From Aedes albopictus (lineage: Eukaryota; Arthropoda; Insecta; Diptera; Culicidae): 64,000 bases of DNA. The stretch spans positions 41,223,155 to 41,287,154 of the forward strand of contig NC_085137.1 of assembly GCF_035046485.1 (NCBI RefSeq), given 5' to 3'. The position numbers and the translations under genes are program-made. Below, piece by piece: positions 1 through 11,649 of the stretch. Numbering within the stretch: position 1 is the stretch's first letter; the number at the start of each line of letters is the position of its first letter. Under the pieces are notes generated by a model. It worked only from the letters and a program-made list of their open reading frames with translations. It searched no databases and was not told where the DNA came from.

Positions 1-1795
1 ACTTCTGTACATTTTCTCGCACTTGTGTTGAACAAACGCCAAACATCGGAGTACCCGTGTTTGCTGCCGTACTCCGCACGAAGTGTACTCAAGTACAACA
101 CTTGTGTACGTTCAGAAGTACAAAACGAAAATCGATCCGAGCGCAAACCGAGATTGAAACCCGAAGCGTCCTTCGGATTGGTAAACGGTTGGTGTCAATC
201 GTCGTTCGAGAAAGTTCTTTTTTGCACGATTGCTTCCCACTTCGTTTCGCGCGGTACACGTGTACTGTACATATGTTAGAACTTGTGTTTAAAACGAACT
301 TTGAACATAAGTACACGTTTGGGTACAGATTTGTGTGTTGCGGTTTGAACGCACAGTCAGAGTACAGGCGGAGTATAAATACAGCAGTTAGCGAGTTTGG
401 TGTTCGTTTGGGAAGACTGATTCAAGTTATGTAGCACTAGGAATAGGAAAGAGAAAATATTAAACAGTTCGATATGTGCATCAAAACACAGAGTAGATTT
501 TTTTATTTTTTCATGTGTTTATATTTATATTTGTTGTTTGACTTTTCAACTACTGACTCAGTATCGGAAAATATCAGGAGAAGCTTTGATTCGTCCGATA
601 GCAGATTGACAGTTTTTCGGTAACCTACGAGTTTGACTTACAACTGGGAAGCAATTGAAATATATCAGATTTAAATCAATAAAATACAAGGTGTGCCAAG
701 AAATAATGCGAAAGTTTTTTTTTATTTCAAACATTATTTTTAATCTCTTGATGTTAACCAATTACATATTTTGATGTCCCATCGTCTGTCTCATGAGTTA
801 CTTGAAGTATTTTTCATATTTATAACAGTACTTTTCACAAAAATCGGGTTACTTTATTTTCACCAGAAAATCATTTTGCCGATTTGATTTGAAAAATGTA
901 AAATTACAACTATCTTAATTAGAACTGCGAAGCGCATATGTTTGAAGAAATTCAATACCTTTATTTAGAACTAGCTTTTGTTATAACTCTCGGGTTATAA
1001 CAATATTTTCTGCTGATTTTTCAATTTTAGTGATAAAAACTCACTGTTTTCTGCGAAAACTTTGTAAAGATATTGCCGGAAGTAGCACAGTGCAGTAAAG
1101 AATACTATGGGCTTCCAATTTATTATTTTTTTTTTCTTGTATTACAGACAAAATAATAACTTTTTGCCTTGCATTTAAACCATCTTTCCCACTATTGCCC
1201 ACGAGGGTTTCCACCCCCAAATGATAGCAAAAAGTCTAATCTTTCAACTACCGACTGAGTCATCTGCGCCATTTTGCGCCGGAAATAGCTACTTAAGGTG
1301 AAAGTACACCTTAAAATAAGACAAATTTACCTATAACTTTATGGTTTTAAGACCTAATGACTTGAAATCTTCGGAAGAAATGTGTATTTTGACGTCCTGA
1401 AAAAGTTTGTAGAAGGTCACAAAACTGTAGGATTGCATCTGTTGAAGCCACACTGAAAAAAATAGTTTTAGGGGTACTTTGCACAAAACGATCCATTTCT
1501 CGAAAACCGTAAGAGGTGGAGCTTTGACATGTTCTACAAAAGTTTTTCTTTTATTATGGGCTACAACTTTGCCGAAACGTTAAAACTCTAAAAAAAAAAT
1601 TTGAAAAAATAAAATTTTTATCTCACTTCTAGAGGAATTAATCATTAAAAACATTTTATCAAAAGTTGCCTTTTAACATGCAGAAAAACTTTGTAGAACA
1701 CGCCAAACCTCTAGAACCAACCTAAAAAAAGTTATTCAATTTTGATCGCAAAATCATCGATTTCGAACACTGTGCAGGAGCTCCAATTCTTGATG
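1..1795. other. Gene-free AT-rich stretch, unclassified
   Basis: I see no supported gene here. Positions 1-430 are richer in GTAC-containing words and contain a TATA-like site, so they could be the remnant of a promoter or LTR that begins before the window. From about 480 to 1795 the DNA is AT-rich. A short near-repeat (TTTCAACTACYGACT) occurs near 546 and 1243. The block resembles old transposon sequence but shows no recognisable termini. The open frames at 25-434 overlap on both strands and look fortuitous. Confidence 0.4.
374..381 (+). promoter_or_regulatory. Candidate TATA box
   Basis: TATAAATA is preceded by a moderately GC-rich 370-bp stretch. No clear initiator (TCAGT) lies 25-30 bases downstream and no gene follows. 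It could belong to a truncated LTR. Weak call from sequence alone. Confidence 0.2.
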
Positions 1796-2282
1796 GAACG
1801 TCTTCTTTCATGAGAGCTTCATGAATTTCTTCCCTCGTAATCTCTGCAAACTTTCTAATTACTTAGGAAGTTCTCGTAAAACTCAGGGCTTTTTCAAATT
1901 ACGAATTTCAAAAATAATTTCTCCCAGAATTCCTCTGCGAGTTTTTCGAGCATTCCTTATGAGAAATTTTTGGAGTTTCTACCAGGAATTTTTCAAAATA
2001 TATTTTCAGCAATTTCTTCTAGATTTTCTAGATTTCTTCCCGAATTTTTCAAAAGTTCCTCTTTTTGAACTTGGTCAGTGATTCCGTCATTCTGTATTCC
2101 TCCAAGACTTGATTATGAAAATCAAGACTCTGTCCAGACCCTCTTATCAAAATTCTTTTTAAGATTCTTGCAGGTATTATTCCTAGGACTCCCCGAAGAA
2201 CTCTTGGAAGAACTACTTCAGGAATTCTTCTTAACATTCCTTCAAAAACCATCCCAATGATTTATATAGAGATTGCCCAAAC

Positions 2283-2294
2283 AATCCTACCAAG
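2283..2294 (+). repeat. Left target-site duplication of the palindromic SINE
   Basis: AATCCTACCAAG, identical to 2843-2854. Confidence 0.75.
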
Positions 2295-2368
2295 TTATGA
2301 AATTCAAATAACTCAACGTACATATGTACAGATGGGTAAATTATTGGTTAAATTGGGAAAAAATCCAC

Positions 2369-2439
2369 AGCTCAGGTGAGATTTGAACTCACGACCCTTA
2401 TTCGCTAGACAAGTGCTTTACCAACTAAGCTACCGAGCC
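2369..2439 (-). other. tRNA-like region in left arm of palindromic SINE
   Basis: Mirror copy of the tRNA-like segment at 2653-2723. The complement shows a 7-bp acceptor-like stem, a D-arm (GCTT/AAGC), and a T-arm GTGAG/CTCAC around TTCAAAT. It is a repeat-borne pol III promoter remnant, not a cellular tRNA gene. Confidence 0.65.
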
Positions 2440-2652
2440 AATTAATGACCCGGCAACTTAGTTGTCATAAGGTTCAATTCTAATCTCATCGATCTATATC
2501 ATCTTCCCCTAAACCGCAAATATAACCATCACTGTTGCTCTTCGTACATATGTACAACAGAGATGGTTATATTTGCGGTTTAGGGGAAGATGATATAGAT
2601 CGATGAGATTAGAATTGAACCTTATGACAACTAAGTTGCCGGGTCATTAATT

Positions 2653-2723
2653 GGCTCGGTAGCTTAGTTGGTAAAGCACTTGTCTAGCGAATAAGGGTCG
2701 TGAGTTCAAATCTCACCTGAGCT
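2653..2723 (+). other. tRNA-like region in right arm of palindromic SINE
   Basis: The segment folds as a cloverleaf. The acceptor strands are GGCTCGG and CTGAGCT with two G-T pairs, the D-stem is GCTT/AAGC, the anticodon stem is CTTGT/ATAAG with loop CTAGCGA, and the T-stem is GTGAG/CTCAC with loop TTCAAAT. The loop would read AGC if it were an anticodon. A-box (TAGCTTAGTTGG) and B-box (GAGTTCAAATC) positions are plausible for an internal pol III promoter. It sits inside a repeat and is followed by SINE body. Confidence 0.65.
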
Positions 2724-2842
2724 GTGGATTTTTTCCCAATTTAACCAATAATTTACCCATCTGTACATATGTACGTTGAGTTATTTGAATTTCATAATTT
2801 GACCACACGGATTGGTATTACCGAAAATTTGCACTTCAAGTG

Positions 2843-2854
2843 AATCCTACCAAG
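2843..2854 (+). repeat. Right target-site duplication of the palindromic SINE
   Basis: AATCCTACCAAG, identical to 2283-2294, directly after the element's 3' tail. Confidence 0.75.
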
Positions 2855-4328
2855 GATTATTTCAAGTACTGCTTCAGGAAATACTTAAAAAAACCCATCC
2901 AGGAATTGTTTCGACTTTCGAGAATACTACAGAAACACATTCGAAAAATCCTCAAAAGGTTCTTGCAATCGAACTTCCAACTGTTTCCAAAGAATTTCTT
3001 CCAAAGGTTTCTGCAGAATTTCTTTCTAGGATTTTTTTTCAGAAATTATTCCAAGAAATACAGGCACGCTTTTGAGATTTTCTTCAGGAATTCTTCCAAA
3101 GATTCTTACAGCAATTCGAAGATTAAAAAAAATCTTTCTCCCAGGAATTCTTTCAAAACTATCACTAGTATTATTTTTTAAGATCTTATTTTTTTGCAGC
3201 AATTTCTGGAGAAGTGTTTGAAAAGAACCCCTAAGAGAATGTTTGGATGGACTTATGGAGAGATCTTTGGAAGTATTCCTGTAAGGATTCTTCAAAAAAA
3301 TCTTGGTGGAGGATTTTCGTGATGAAGCCTTGGAGGTATTCATATAAGTTCAACAGGATAAAAACCTGGAGGAATCCGAGATAAAAATCCTGAAATTATT
3401 AGAGACATCTTTGGTAGGTTTCTTGAGGGAACTCTTGGAGTAATCCTTGGAGCAATTCCTGAAGGAATCATTGGGGTAATTTCTAAAGAAATTCTAGTAA
3501 AAATGCAAGGAATAATTAAGAAAAGAATGTTCCGAAGATTCCCCGGACGAATACTGGAAGAATGCCTGGACGAACCCTTCAAAGAAATCTCGGAGGAATT
3601 CATGGAGTTTTTTAGAAGGGTTCCGGGAGAAAAAGAATTCCCGGATATATCCTTGCAAGAATTGCTGGATACGTCTTCGTAAGCATTCTGTAAGAATTTC
3701 TCGGGGGATTTCCTGGATTTTTTATTTGGAAAAGCCTTTGGAAGTATCTAACGGAAAATCCCTGAAAGAGCCATAGGATCAATTACTGATGTAATTTCCG
3801 GTAGGAATCCTACGAGAGATTTCTGGAAGAAATCCCGAAAACAATATTTTAAGAATCCTAAGAAAAATTTCTATAGATGTCCTTGAAGAAATTCCTGGAG
3901 AAACCCAATAAGAAATCCTTGGATAAATTTCTGAATGAAACCTTGGAGGATGTTTTGGAGAATATCCCAGGAGGAATCTCTTCGGGAATCCACAAAAAAA
4001 AAATTAGAGGCATTACTAAGAAAATCTTGGGATGATACTTGAAAGAATTCTATGAAAAATGTCTGGGAATCCTCGATAGAATTCTTTTAAAATCCATGTA
4101 AAAATCCGTAAAGGATTTCTTGTAGGAATTCCTGGAGGAATTCTACGAGGTGTTTCCGTAGGATTTATGTAGAAATTTATAAGGTAATCAAAGTGTTCAT
4201 CTACATGATTTTTTTTTTAATTGAAGAAATTTAGATTTCTTGGAAGAAAAGAAAGAATATATAAGAAATTATTAAAAGAATCTTCAGAGAATTGGAAGAA
4301 TCATTGAAAAAAAATCCTGCAGAAGTCT

Positions 4329-4644
4329 TGTTACCGCGTCTGCTATTCGAAGGGATTAAAAATACAAGAGCAACCTTTCTATTTCACGGTATATTTCATA
4401 CTGATTTTATACACTTCAAAGTGCCCTATTTATAGGGAGCTCTCCCCTATTAAACAATTGCTAAATGGAATTGTATACAATATTATTTCTATTATCTATT
4501 GTGTGAATGTGGTAAACCTTGAAGGTCAATTGTCAGACCATTATAACACAATAACAAAGGTTTTCTATACGATCAATGTAATGCCGATCTAGAACATTCG
4601 CGATGAAACAAAATTACCCTGGCAGCTTCTTGACGGCCTCAACA
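4329..4644. mobile_element. Solo LTR with 5-bp target duplication
   Basis: A 316-bp segment begins TGTTACCGCG and ends CCTCAACA, so it has the TG...CA termini of LTRs. It is flanked by AGTCT at 4324-4328 and 4645-4649. Its sequence differs from the surrounding GGAATTCC repeat. No internal retroelement region or second LTR is present, so it is best read as a solo LTR left by recombination. The superfamily (Ty1/copia, Ty3/gypsy or Bel/Pao) cannot be set from the LTR alone. Confidence 0.72.
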
Positions 4645-5192
4645 AGTCTATTGAAAGATTTTTTTTTTGAATTTCAGATGGAAGTGGTCAAAATCCTAAA
4701 GAAAGCCTTGAAGAAATTCATGAAGCATTGGATGAATTTCTGAAGAAATCTTTCGAGTAACTGCTGAAGAAACCAGCAAGTAATTTATACAGTTTATCCT
4801 TTATTGATGTTTAGGAAAAAAATCTGATCGAATCTGTTGAAGAATTTCCTGGAAACATCCTAGCCGAAATACTTTGAAAATATTATGGAGGAATGCTTGG
4901 AGGAATTTCTATACAATTTTATTGAAGCATGTTTTAAGCTAGGAGGACTCTGAACAGTTCTTGGAAGAACTCCTTAAAAAATCTCGGAGGAACTCTTGCT
5001 GAATTTCCAAAAGAGCTCCTAGAGGAATAGCTCGCAAACAATCCTGTAGGACTTCAAGCATACATTCCTGGTGACATTGCTGAAAAAAAAATTCTGGTGC
5101 AATCCAGAGAAAATATTGGACAAACTTATAAAAAAATTTCTAGGGAATTCCTGGAAGAAAGACCTCTGACCTCTGACTTCTGATATATAAGC

Positions 5193-5310
5193 TAAATCGC
5201 CAAATTGTTGCATACCTTCAAAATTCGTCAATTGTTGCATACACTATGCTTTTCTTATAAGATGTGCAACAATTGGCAAGTTTTTAAGGTGTGCTACACT
5301 TGGCGATTTA
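5193..5310. mobile_element. Short palindromic MITE
   Basis: The ends TAAATCGCCAA and TTGGCGATTTA are inverted. Homology between the arms continues inward through ATTGTTGCA-type words, giving a 118-bp hairpin embedded in the GGAATTCC array. Confidence 0.6.
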
Positions 5311-5331
5311 CCCTACTGCAGTTCTACGCAT

Positions 5332-5376
5332 AATTGTCCCATGTTTATAAAGAATCTCATACAACATGGGACAATT
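5332..5376. mobile_element. GTCCCATGTT hairpin (MITE remnant)
   Basis: AATTGTCCCATGTT (5332-5345) is exactly inverted at 5363-5376. The same core recurs in the hairpin at 46341-46416, and a half copy lies at 8136-8148. Confidence 0.5.
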
Positions 5377-7534
5377 CTTTAATTTTTGCGAGGTTTCCTT
5401 AGAAAAATGTGGTGCCATTTGAATTTCGTCAAGGCTTCTTTCCGAAAATCAAGACTGTCCAGTCTCTCCTCAAGTGTCTTGCAGGAATTATTCCTACGAC
5501 TACTCGAGGAACTCTGGGACGAACTGCTCCAGGAATATTCTTCTTCACATTTCTCCAAGAATCATGCCAATGATTTATCTATCAATTTATCTATCAAATA
5601 ACCTCTCTAGAGATTATTCCATGTACTAGAATAATTTCGAAAAAACCTGTTCAGGAATCGCTTTGAGAATATCTACACAAATACTTTCGAAAATACCTCC
5701 ATAACTTCTTGCGAGGGTTCTTCCAACGATGTCTATGATTTTCAATTCTTTAAATTTTTTGGTATTAAAAAAAATGTTAAGAATTTCCCCCTTGCACTTT
5801 TTGAGGTTGTCTTCAGGGATTCGTCCAAAAATTTTGTCAGATACTCTTCCGTCCAGGAATACTTTCAAGAATATCTTTGCCATTTCTCTGGAAGATGTTT
5901 CTAGGAATCTATCCAACGATTCCTCCGGAAATTATTCAAGGTTTTTCTTTTAAAAACTACCGAAGACGTTACTGGAAAGAATTCCTAGGAGTGCCCTTGG
6001 ATAAACTTATGCAGGGATCTTCTGAAGTGTTCCAGTAGGGCTTTTAATGAAATTCTTAGGGGGATCCTTTAAAAGAATTGGAGGATGATTTTCAGGACGA
6101 ATCCTTGAAGATTTTCATGGAAGAGCTTGTTGATAAATGAGGAATTCTAGAAGAAACTCCTGAAAGATTCCAATAGAACATTTCAAACGTTTCTTGGATT
6201 ATTTTATTTAAAAAATCTAAAAGTAATACTGAATGATCACCCGGATAAACCCTTAAAAGATATACCGGAGGAATTCTCGGAGTAATTTTTGGAAGAGTTT
6301 CTGGAGGTTTAGATGGAAGAATCCTAGGGGAAATCCTCTGAGAATATCCTGGAGGAATGCTTGGAAGAATTACAAGATGATTTTTTGAAGTAATTCTTGA
6401 AGGATTTCTAAGAGAACCTAAAAATCCCTAAAAATCTCGGAGGAACTCGTAGTTAAATTTCTGAAGGAGGCCCTAGAGAAAAAAAAAACCTGAAGGAGTT
6501 CCAGCTTGAATTTCTGAAGGTCCCATTAAACATGGCAAAGATTTGACCAAACAAGCCCAACAAATTTGTGATAATGACAAACAGTCTAATGACACCTTGA
6601 TAATACTGGAACAATTTCTGGTGATCTCCTGAGTAAATTGTTGGAGAAACTTCTAAAATAATTTCTGAGAAGGCCATTGAAGAGCTTCCAGTGACACTTT
6701 TAAATGAAATGGAAGAACATCGGAAAAAGTTTCTGAAAAAAAAAACTTGTGGAAGAATTTTCTGAAAGACGTTCCTGTAAGAATTCGCGGAACAACGCTT
6801 CGAAGAATTACAAGAAGACTAGTCAGAACCACTTCTGGAAGAACTTAACGAGGAGTTTCTGAAAGAACACTTCAAGATGCTTCTGAAAGATGTATCGGTG
6901 TGTCTTGTGGAAGCATTCTGTGGAGAATTTCCAAAATAATTCTTGGAGAAAACTCTGAAAAAAAAATCTGAAACTGTTCCATAGAGATGGTGGAATTATA
7001 GGTAGAACTTGCGAAAAAAATTCGGAATGCTTCTGGAAGAATTTACAGCGCAGAACTCTGAAGAATTCTCAGATGAACTATTGGAGGAATCCCTCGAGAA
7101 CTCTAGCATGAACTTATGATAGAACTCATGGAGAAAGTTCTGAAAGAATCATCAGAGATTTTTTTTAAGATATCATAGAGACACTTATTGAAGAATTCCA
7201 GAGGGCTTTAAAAAAACAGTTTGGGAAAAAATGTCGGAGGAACTTTTGAATTCAAAATAAACTTTTGTAAGCATTTTCCGAGAAACTTCAAGAATGTTTC
7301 TCAAAGCAATTCCTGGAAGAATTCCCATAGCAACGCTCTGAAGAATTTCCAAAGGAATTACTGAAAGAATTTTCACAAGTATTTCTGGAAGAATTTCGAA
7401 GCACTTCTGGAAGAAATGCCGCAAAAAGTTTCAAAAGAATTCCCGGTAGAATTTCTAGGAAAATTCTCTAAAGAACTTTTGGAAGTATTTTCACAAGAAC
7501 TTCTGCAAGAATTCCTGATTCTGCTGCCATAGGT

Positions 7535-7785
7535 AATCCTTCACACTTAAAACAGAATGCCGAGATCGGCTGTGCGGATCTCGGTTAAAGCTCAATTGCT
7601 GAAATCTCGGCTAAACGCTTGACGTTTCATGTTTGATGATAGCGGCACCCATGGGTGCTGCTATGAATAAACTTAACTTTTAGCTGATATCTCAGTTAAA
7701 TTTCGATTGCCGAGCGCTCGGCTGTGCGAATCTCGGTAAAAGAATTGAAATTAGCCGAGCTCAACTGAGTGTGTTGCACTGATGT
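7535..7785. mobile_element. MITE-like insertion with internal direct repeats
   Basis: This stretch breaks the GGAATTCC array with different sequence. It contains two direct copies of a CGGCTGTGCGRATCTCGG motif near 7568 and 7715, and an imperfect palindrome around CACCCATGGGTG. Terminal repeats are not clear, so the borders are approximate. Confidence 0.4.
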
Positions 7786-8525
7786 TGGGCATCAATTCCC
7801 GAAGAAACTTCTGGAGGAATTTTCAAAAATATTTCCGAAAGGTTTCAGATGTAAATCCAAAAAAAAAAATTCCAGAGGAATTTTTGACAGATATTTCTGT
7901 AAGAATCATAGGAACAATGTTTTGAATAAATACCAGAAGAAGAAGAATTACTGGAAAACTAATTCTGGAAGAACACTTCAAGATATTTCGAAAGATCCCT
8001 CGGTGGACAACATCTGGTGGAATTTCCGGAAAAAACTTGTAAAAGCATTCTCTGGAGAATTTTTGAAATAATTCCCGGAAAACCATCTGACCAATCTACT
8101 CGTATTTTTTCCTTGTTCATGAAGATTACCATACTACATGGGACAATTACGCGTAGCACGGCAATGCAGAGTTTCTGGCAGAACTTGCGGAAGAAATTCG
8201 GGGAAAAATCTGGAACATTTCTCGTTCTCGGAGAAATTTTCGAAAGATTTCCGAAAAAAACATCCGGGGAAATTTCCAAAATTCCAGGACGAACTCCTGC
8301 AAGAATTGTCGATTGCAGATATGAATGATTTTTCGAAGAAACATTTTGAATAATTTTCCTGAGCTCCCGGAAGAATTTTCCGAAGAAACCCAGAAAGAGC
8401 TTGCGGGCAAAATTCTGGAAATATTTTAGGAGAAACTTTTTGAAAAATTCCCAAAGCAACTTTTGAAAGAATTTTCGGAAATATATGAGAAAGATTTTGC
8501 GGACTACCTTCTGAAAGATATTTAA

Positions 8526-8610
8526 CCTTTCAGAACGCGTGCTCGTTTGATCCTAAAACTGCACTGTGTTGTAGTGTTGTACTTTTTACAACGGTGCGCT
8601 TCCTGAAGGG
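8526..8610. mobile_element. piggyBac-like miniature element (TTAA-flanked)
   Basis: The termini CCTTTCAG and CTGAAGGG are inverted and flanked on both sides by TTAA (8522-8525 and 8611-8614). TTAA duplication and CCYTT-type ends are known for the piggyBac superfamily. At 85 bp it encodes nothing. Confidence 0.5.
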
Positions 8611-9694
8611 TTAAGAATCTAGGTTTCCTGGAGAAACATCTGGGGTAAATTGTCAGAGGTATGAATTCATGCCGAAACCCCTGGAATTTTCAGAGAATCT
8701 TCTTTGAGAATTTTCTGATTGAAAATTCCTGCAAGAATTTCTCAGAACTGTTTTTGGGAAACTTTTGAAAGAAATTCCGATTTTTTGGAACGAACTCTCA
8801 AAGGAATTTCTAGATACATTATCGCTGTTAGAAATAATTCCCTAGGTTTTTCTGGAAGAATACCGTAAGCTTTTCGTGGAAGAATGTCCGGAGACATTTA
8901 TTTGAAAAGTCTTCGGAATAACTTCTGGAATAAAATGAAATGACTGGTCGAAGATATCCTGGAAGAACATTTGGAAAAAATCTTGGGGTAAATCAGGGCA
9001 GCATTTTTGATGGAGCTATCCAAAACTAGATGAAATTTTGGACGAATCCCAAATTTTTATAGAATTTTCGTAAAAATGTCTAGAGTTCCTGAATCCCTAA
9101 GAATATTTGGATAAATTTCAAAAAGAAGAAAAAAATGGAAGGTATTTTCTGAAGAAATTCTGGAGTGATTCTCGGAGGGGCTATTGTAAGAATATTCTAG
9201 AGGGTATCGGAAAAAAATCCCAGAGAGATCACTGAAAGAACTCTCGGGCGACTTTAAAACAAAATGCTCGAAAAAAGTTTAAAAGAATAACTGGAGAAAT
9301 GTTTTCTTGGGGAATATCTGCAAACCACTAGACAAATTCTTGAAAGACGCAGTTCATACATGAAAAAAACTTATAGAACTTCTGGAAGATATTCTACAGG
9401 AACTTCCAGAAAAAACTCTCAGTGAAACTTTCCAAAAATATCTGAAATCTGAGGAAACCTTTGGAACAACTCCCGGAGATAAAAGGTACTTTTTAGGTAG
9501 CAGAGAAGTGACTGTAGAAGTACATTGAACTTTTTCGTGAAACAAAATCAACTACTTTTGAGATAATATGAGTTAAGAGGTGAATCATGGATTTTTTAAA
9601 CAAGTTTCACGTCCCCTCTTTATGTTAAAACTATCGAACATACAACATTAATAAATTATTCCAGTGAAATACGCATTTGAAAATACGCATCGAT

Positions 9695-11195
9695 GTTGCC
9701 TATAATGGATACCACCAGGGTCCATTATAGGATTATTTACAAATATCTTGGCGCCTATAGTGGACCCCCTATTTGATTTCCATGTTAGCTGTCACGCCGC
9801 CGACGGTGCCTATAGTGGACCCTCCCTGTGTGTGCGTATAGTGGACCCTTTTGAGTGTTTAGTCCAGAGTGTCTGAGAACTCATGTATACATGAATGAGA
9901 CAGTGTGCCATGCGCTTGTTTGAAATGCGACTCAAGAAAAAAATTGAGATTTGAGATCATATCATGCTCATGAAAAAAACAGTCTACGTGCCTCAATGTG
10001 ACGTCTCATGAGACTCATCTCATTGAGACGCTTTCCAGTTAAAACGAACTGCAGCGAAGTTATTTTAGAGATCCGGAAACTAGTCTCTCACCGGAATTAA
10101 GTCAAATACCGAGAGTGATGATTATCCAGGAATCCAATAAACCGGGGACCAATAAACAGCCTCGGTAGTTCGATCATAAAGCTCGATTATCTGGAGATCA
10201 AATACATTTTTGCTACGGTTGTATTCTAGGATGTTGATTGGATTCAGAAGCCAATATACCCAATCCTCCGGCCCGGCCCCTCACAATCCTCAATTCGGGC
10301 CTGGGTGGTGACGATTTCATTAGTGATAAAGGCACCTCAAAACAACTCTCGGTTCTGGAAGCTCCTTTTCCCTAACCGATGATGAAAAATGTAAGCTGGA
10401 AAAGAAGGAACCTTTATAGAAACCGGGGGGGAATGACATGACATAAACGTTCCGGGCATGAACGTTGATGTCATTTCCTATCAACTCATGCGGTCCTCCC
10501 TTCATTTCTCTCCGTTGGTCAAACATAACATGCCCTAAAACGGAAGCACACGAGGTGACAAAACCGTACGAACTGCAACAGCAGTCCTACGGAATCTCCC
10601 ATGACCTAACGGACATAATATCGTCACTTGGGAAGAATCCCCTGCCAGTATTGTTCCTCTTACCACTTTTCGTTTGAGACCATTCGTAAACCACGTAGAC
10701 TTTTTGAGGGGAGGGGGGGAGTCTGGCCAAAGTTTACGCTCCATACACCCCCGGAACACTCCAACCAAATCCCAGCTGAATATCATCCGGAAATTTCATG
10801 ATAGTGAAGAATCAAACCGATATCGGCTAATAACTAGCTGTATCTGGAGCTTGTCTCATTGAGATGTCTCATTGAGACTCGCAATGCTAATGTGACGTGC
10901 ACAAACATAGCGAGTCTCAAGCTCAAGGAATTTTAATGTGCTCACCGTCAACTTTTCTCAATCTCATATTGAGATTTGTGCGTACATATACTCTGGACTG
11001 TTTACATTCATTAAATAGTTAAAATAACCGATTGTTGCGGCCACTGGGTCATTTGTTTGCCAGGAACTGCTGTGTAGCAATGTAATTGATGTTCCCCCAG
11101 TGGAAGTTGCCTGGAAACAGTTGATTTGGGCATTTATATTTGAGTTTTTCTGAAGGGGGTCCACCATAGGCGCAGGGTCCACTACTAGCACAACC
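9695..11195. mobile_element. Foldback element with CCTATAGTGGACCC subterminal repeats
   Basis: Copies of a CCTATAGTGGACCC-like motif lie at the left (9718-9850) and inverted at the right (11155-11190). Further in, stretches rich in TCTCATTGAGAC and a GTCCAGAGT word are also inverted (9860-10030 versus 10855-11005). The interior (about 10230-10675) is GC-richer with no convincing reading frame. The exact ends and the target duplication are not clear. Confidence 0.45.
10681..10760. mobile_element. Truncated copy of the CACGTAGAC MITE family
   Basis: The sequence matches the left end of the MITEs at 16267-16429 and 58316-58480 (AAACCACGTAGACTTTTTG and the following TCTGGCCAAAG). The right half is missing. 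Confidence 0.5.
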
Positions 11196-11219
11196 CCTAA
11201 TTGTTTTCAATGTCAACTA

Positions 11220-11647
11220 GATTGCAACTCAGGATAACCTAGGATATTCCAACTGATCTGATGATATCTATCGATCTCCCAGAAGATTCGCTGGTCATGA
11301 TAGATTACAAATCGTAGTTTTCTGCAGCGAAAAAAGTATTTTTTAAAATTGGTAGACTTTAGGATGTACGTACACTCAAGAACGATTTGGATGATCTAGA
11401 ATATCTGAATTGGTCTGATAATACCCATGGAATTTTCAGGAGATTCACTGGACATCATAGATTTATATGGTAGCTTTGAATAATGTAAGAGGCAATCTTT
11501 GAACTCGTAGACTTCAAGATGTACTCTCACGAACGGTTTGGATGACCTAGGACATCCCAATAGGTCTGGTAATGCCCATGGAACTTTCAGGAGATTTGTT
11601 GGACATGATAAATTACGTATCATAGCTCTCTATAATGAAAAATAAAC
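11220..11647. repeat. ~151-157-bp tandem repeat, left part
   Basis: Units begin at a CTAGGA/CTAGAA word at 11239, 11396 and 11547 and contain GAACGRTTTGGATGA. A 1138-bp foldback interrupts the third unit, and the repeat resumes at 12790. No coding content. Confidence 0.65.
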
Positions 11648-11649
11648 TA

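Larger units (their letters stand above)
2295..2842 (+). mobile_element. Palindromic tRNA-derived SINE-like element with 12-bp target duplication
   Basis: Arms 2295-2541 and 2556-2801 are near-perfect reverse complements around a GTACATATGTAC centre (2544-2555). Each arm carries a tRNA-like segment. The right arm continues into a unique 3' tail (2802-2842) that the left arm lacks. The whole unit is flanked by AATCCTACCAAG at 2283-2294 and 2843-2854, as expected if it inserted as one piece by target-primed reverse transcription. A second copy of the right half lies at 25566-26255. It could instead be a foldback DNA element that captured a tRNA-like promoter, but the 12-bp duplication fits retroposition better. 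Confidence 0.75.
1796..9540. repeat. Degenerate GGAATTCC 12-bp tandem repeat (old block)
   Basis: The stretch is made of diverged units of about 12 bases such as AATTCCTGGAAG, clear for example at 7310-7410. Several inserted elements interrupt it: 2295-2842, 4329-4644, 5193-5376, 7535-7785 and 8526-8610. The period is a multiple of three and the unit lacks stops, so short open frames appear on both strands (for example near 7959-8459). These have no conserved domain and should not be read as genes. The block appears to be an old relative of the homogeneous array at 31.3-35 kb. Confidence 0.8.

Noticed and set aside
57..434. 125-codon frame at the window start
   Set aside because: Other frames on both strands overlap it, and the composition suggests promoter or LTR DNA rather than coding.
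2653..2723. Functional tRNA gene
   Set aside because: It lies in a mirrored repeat with SINE body attached, and other degraded copies exist in the window.
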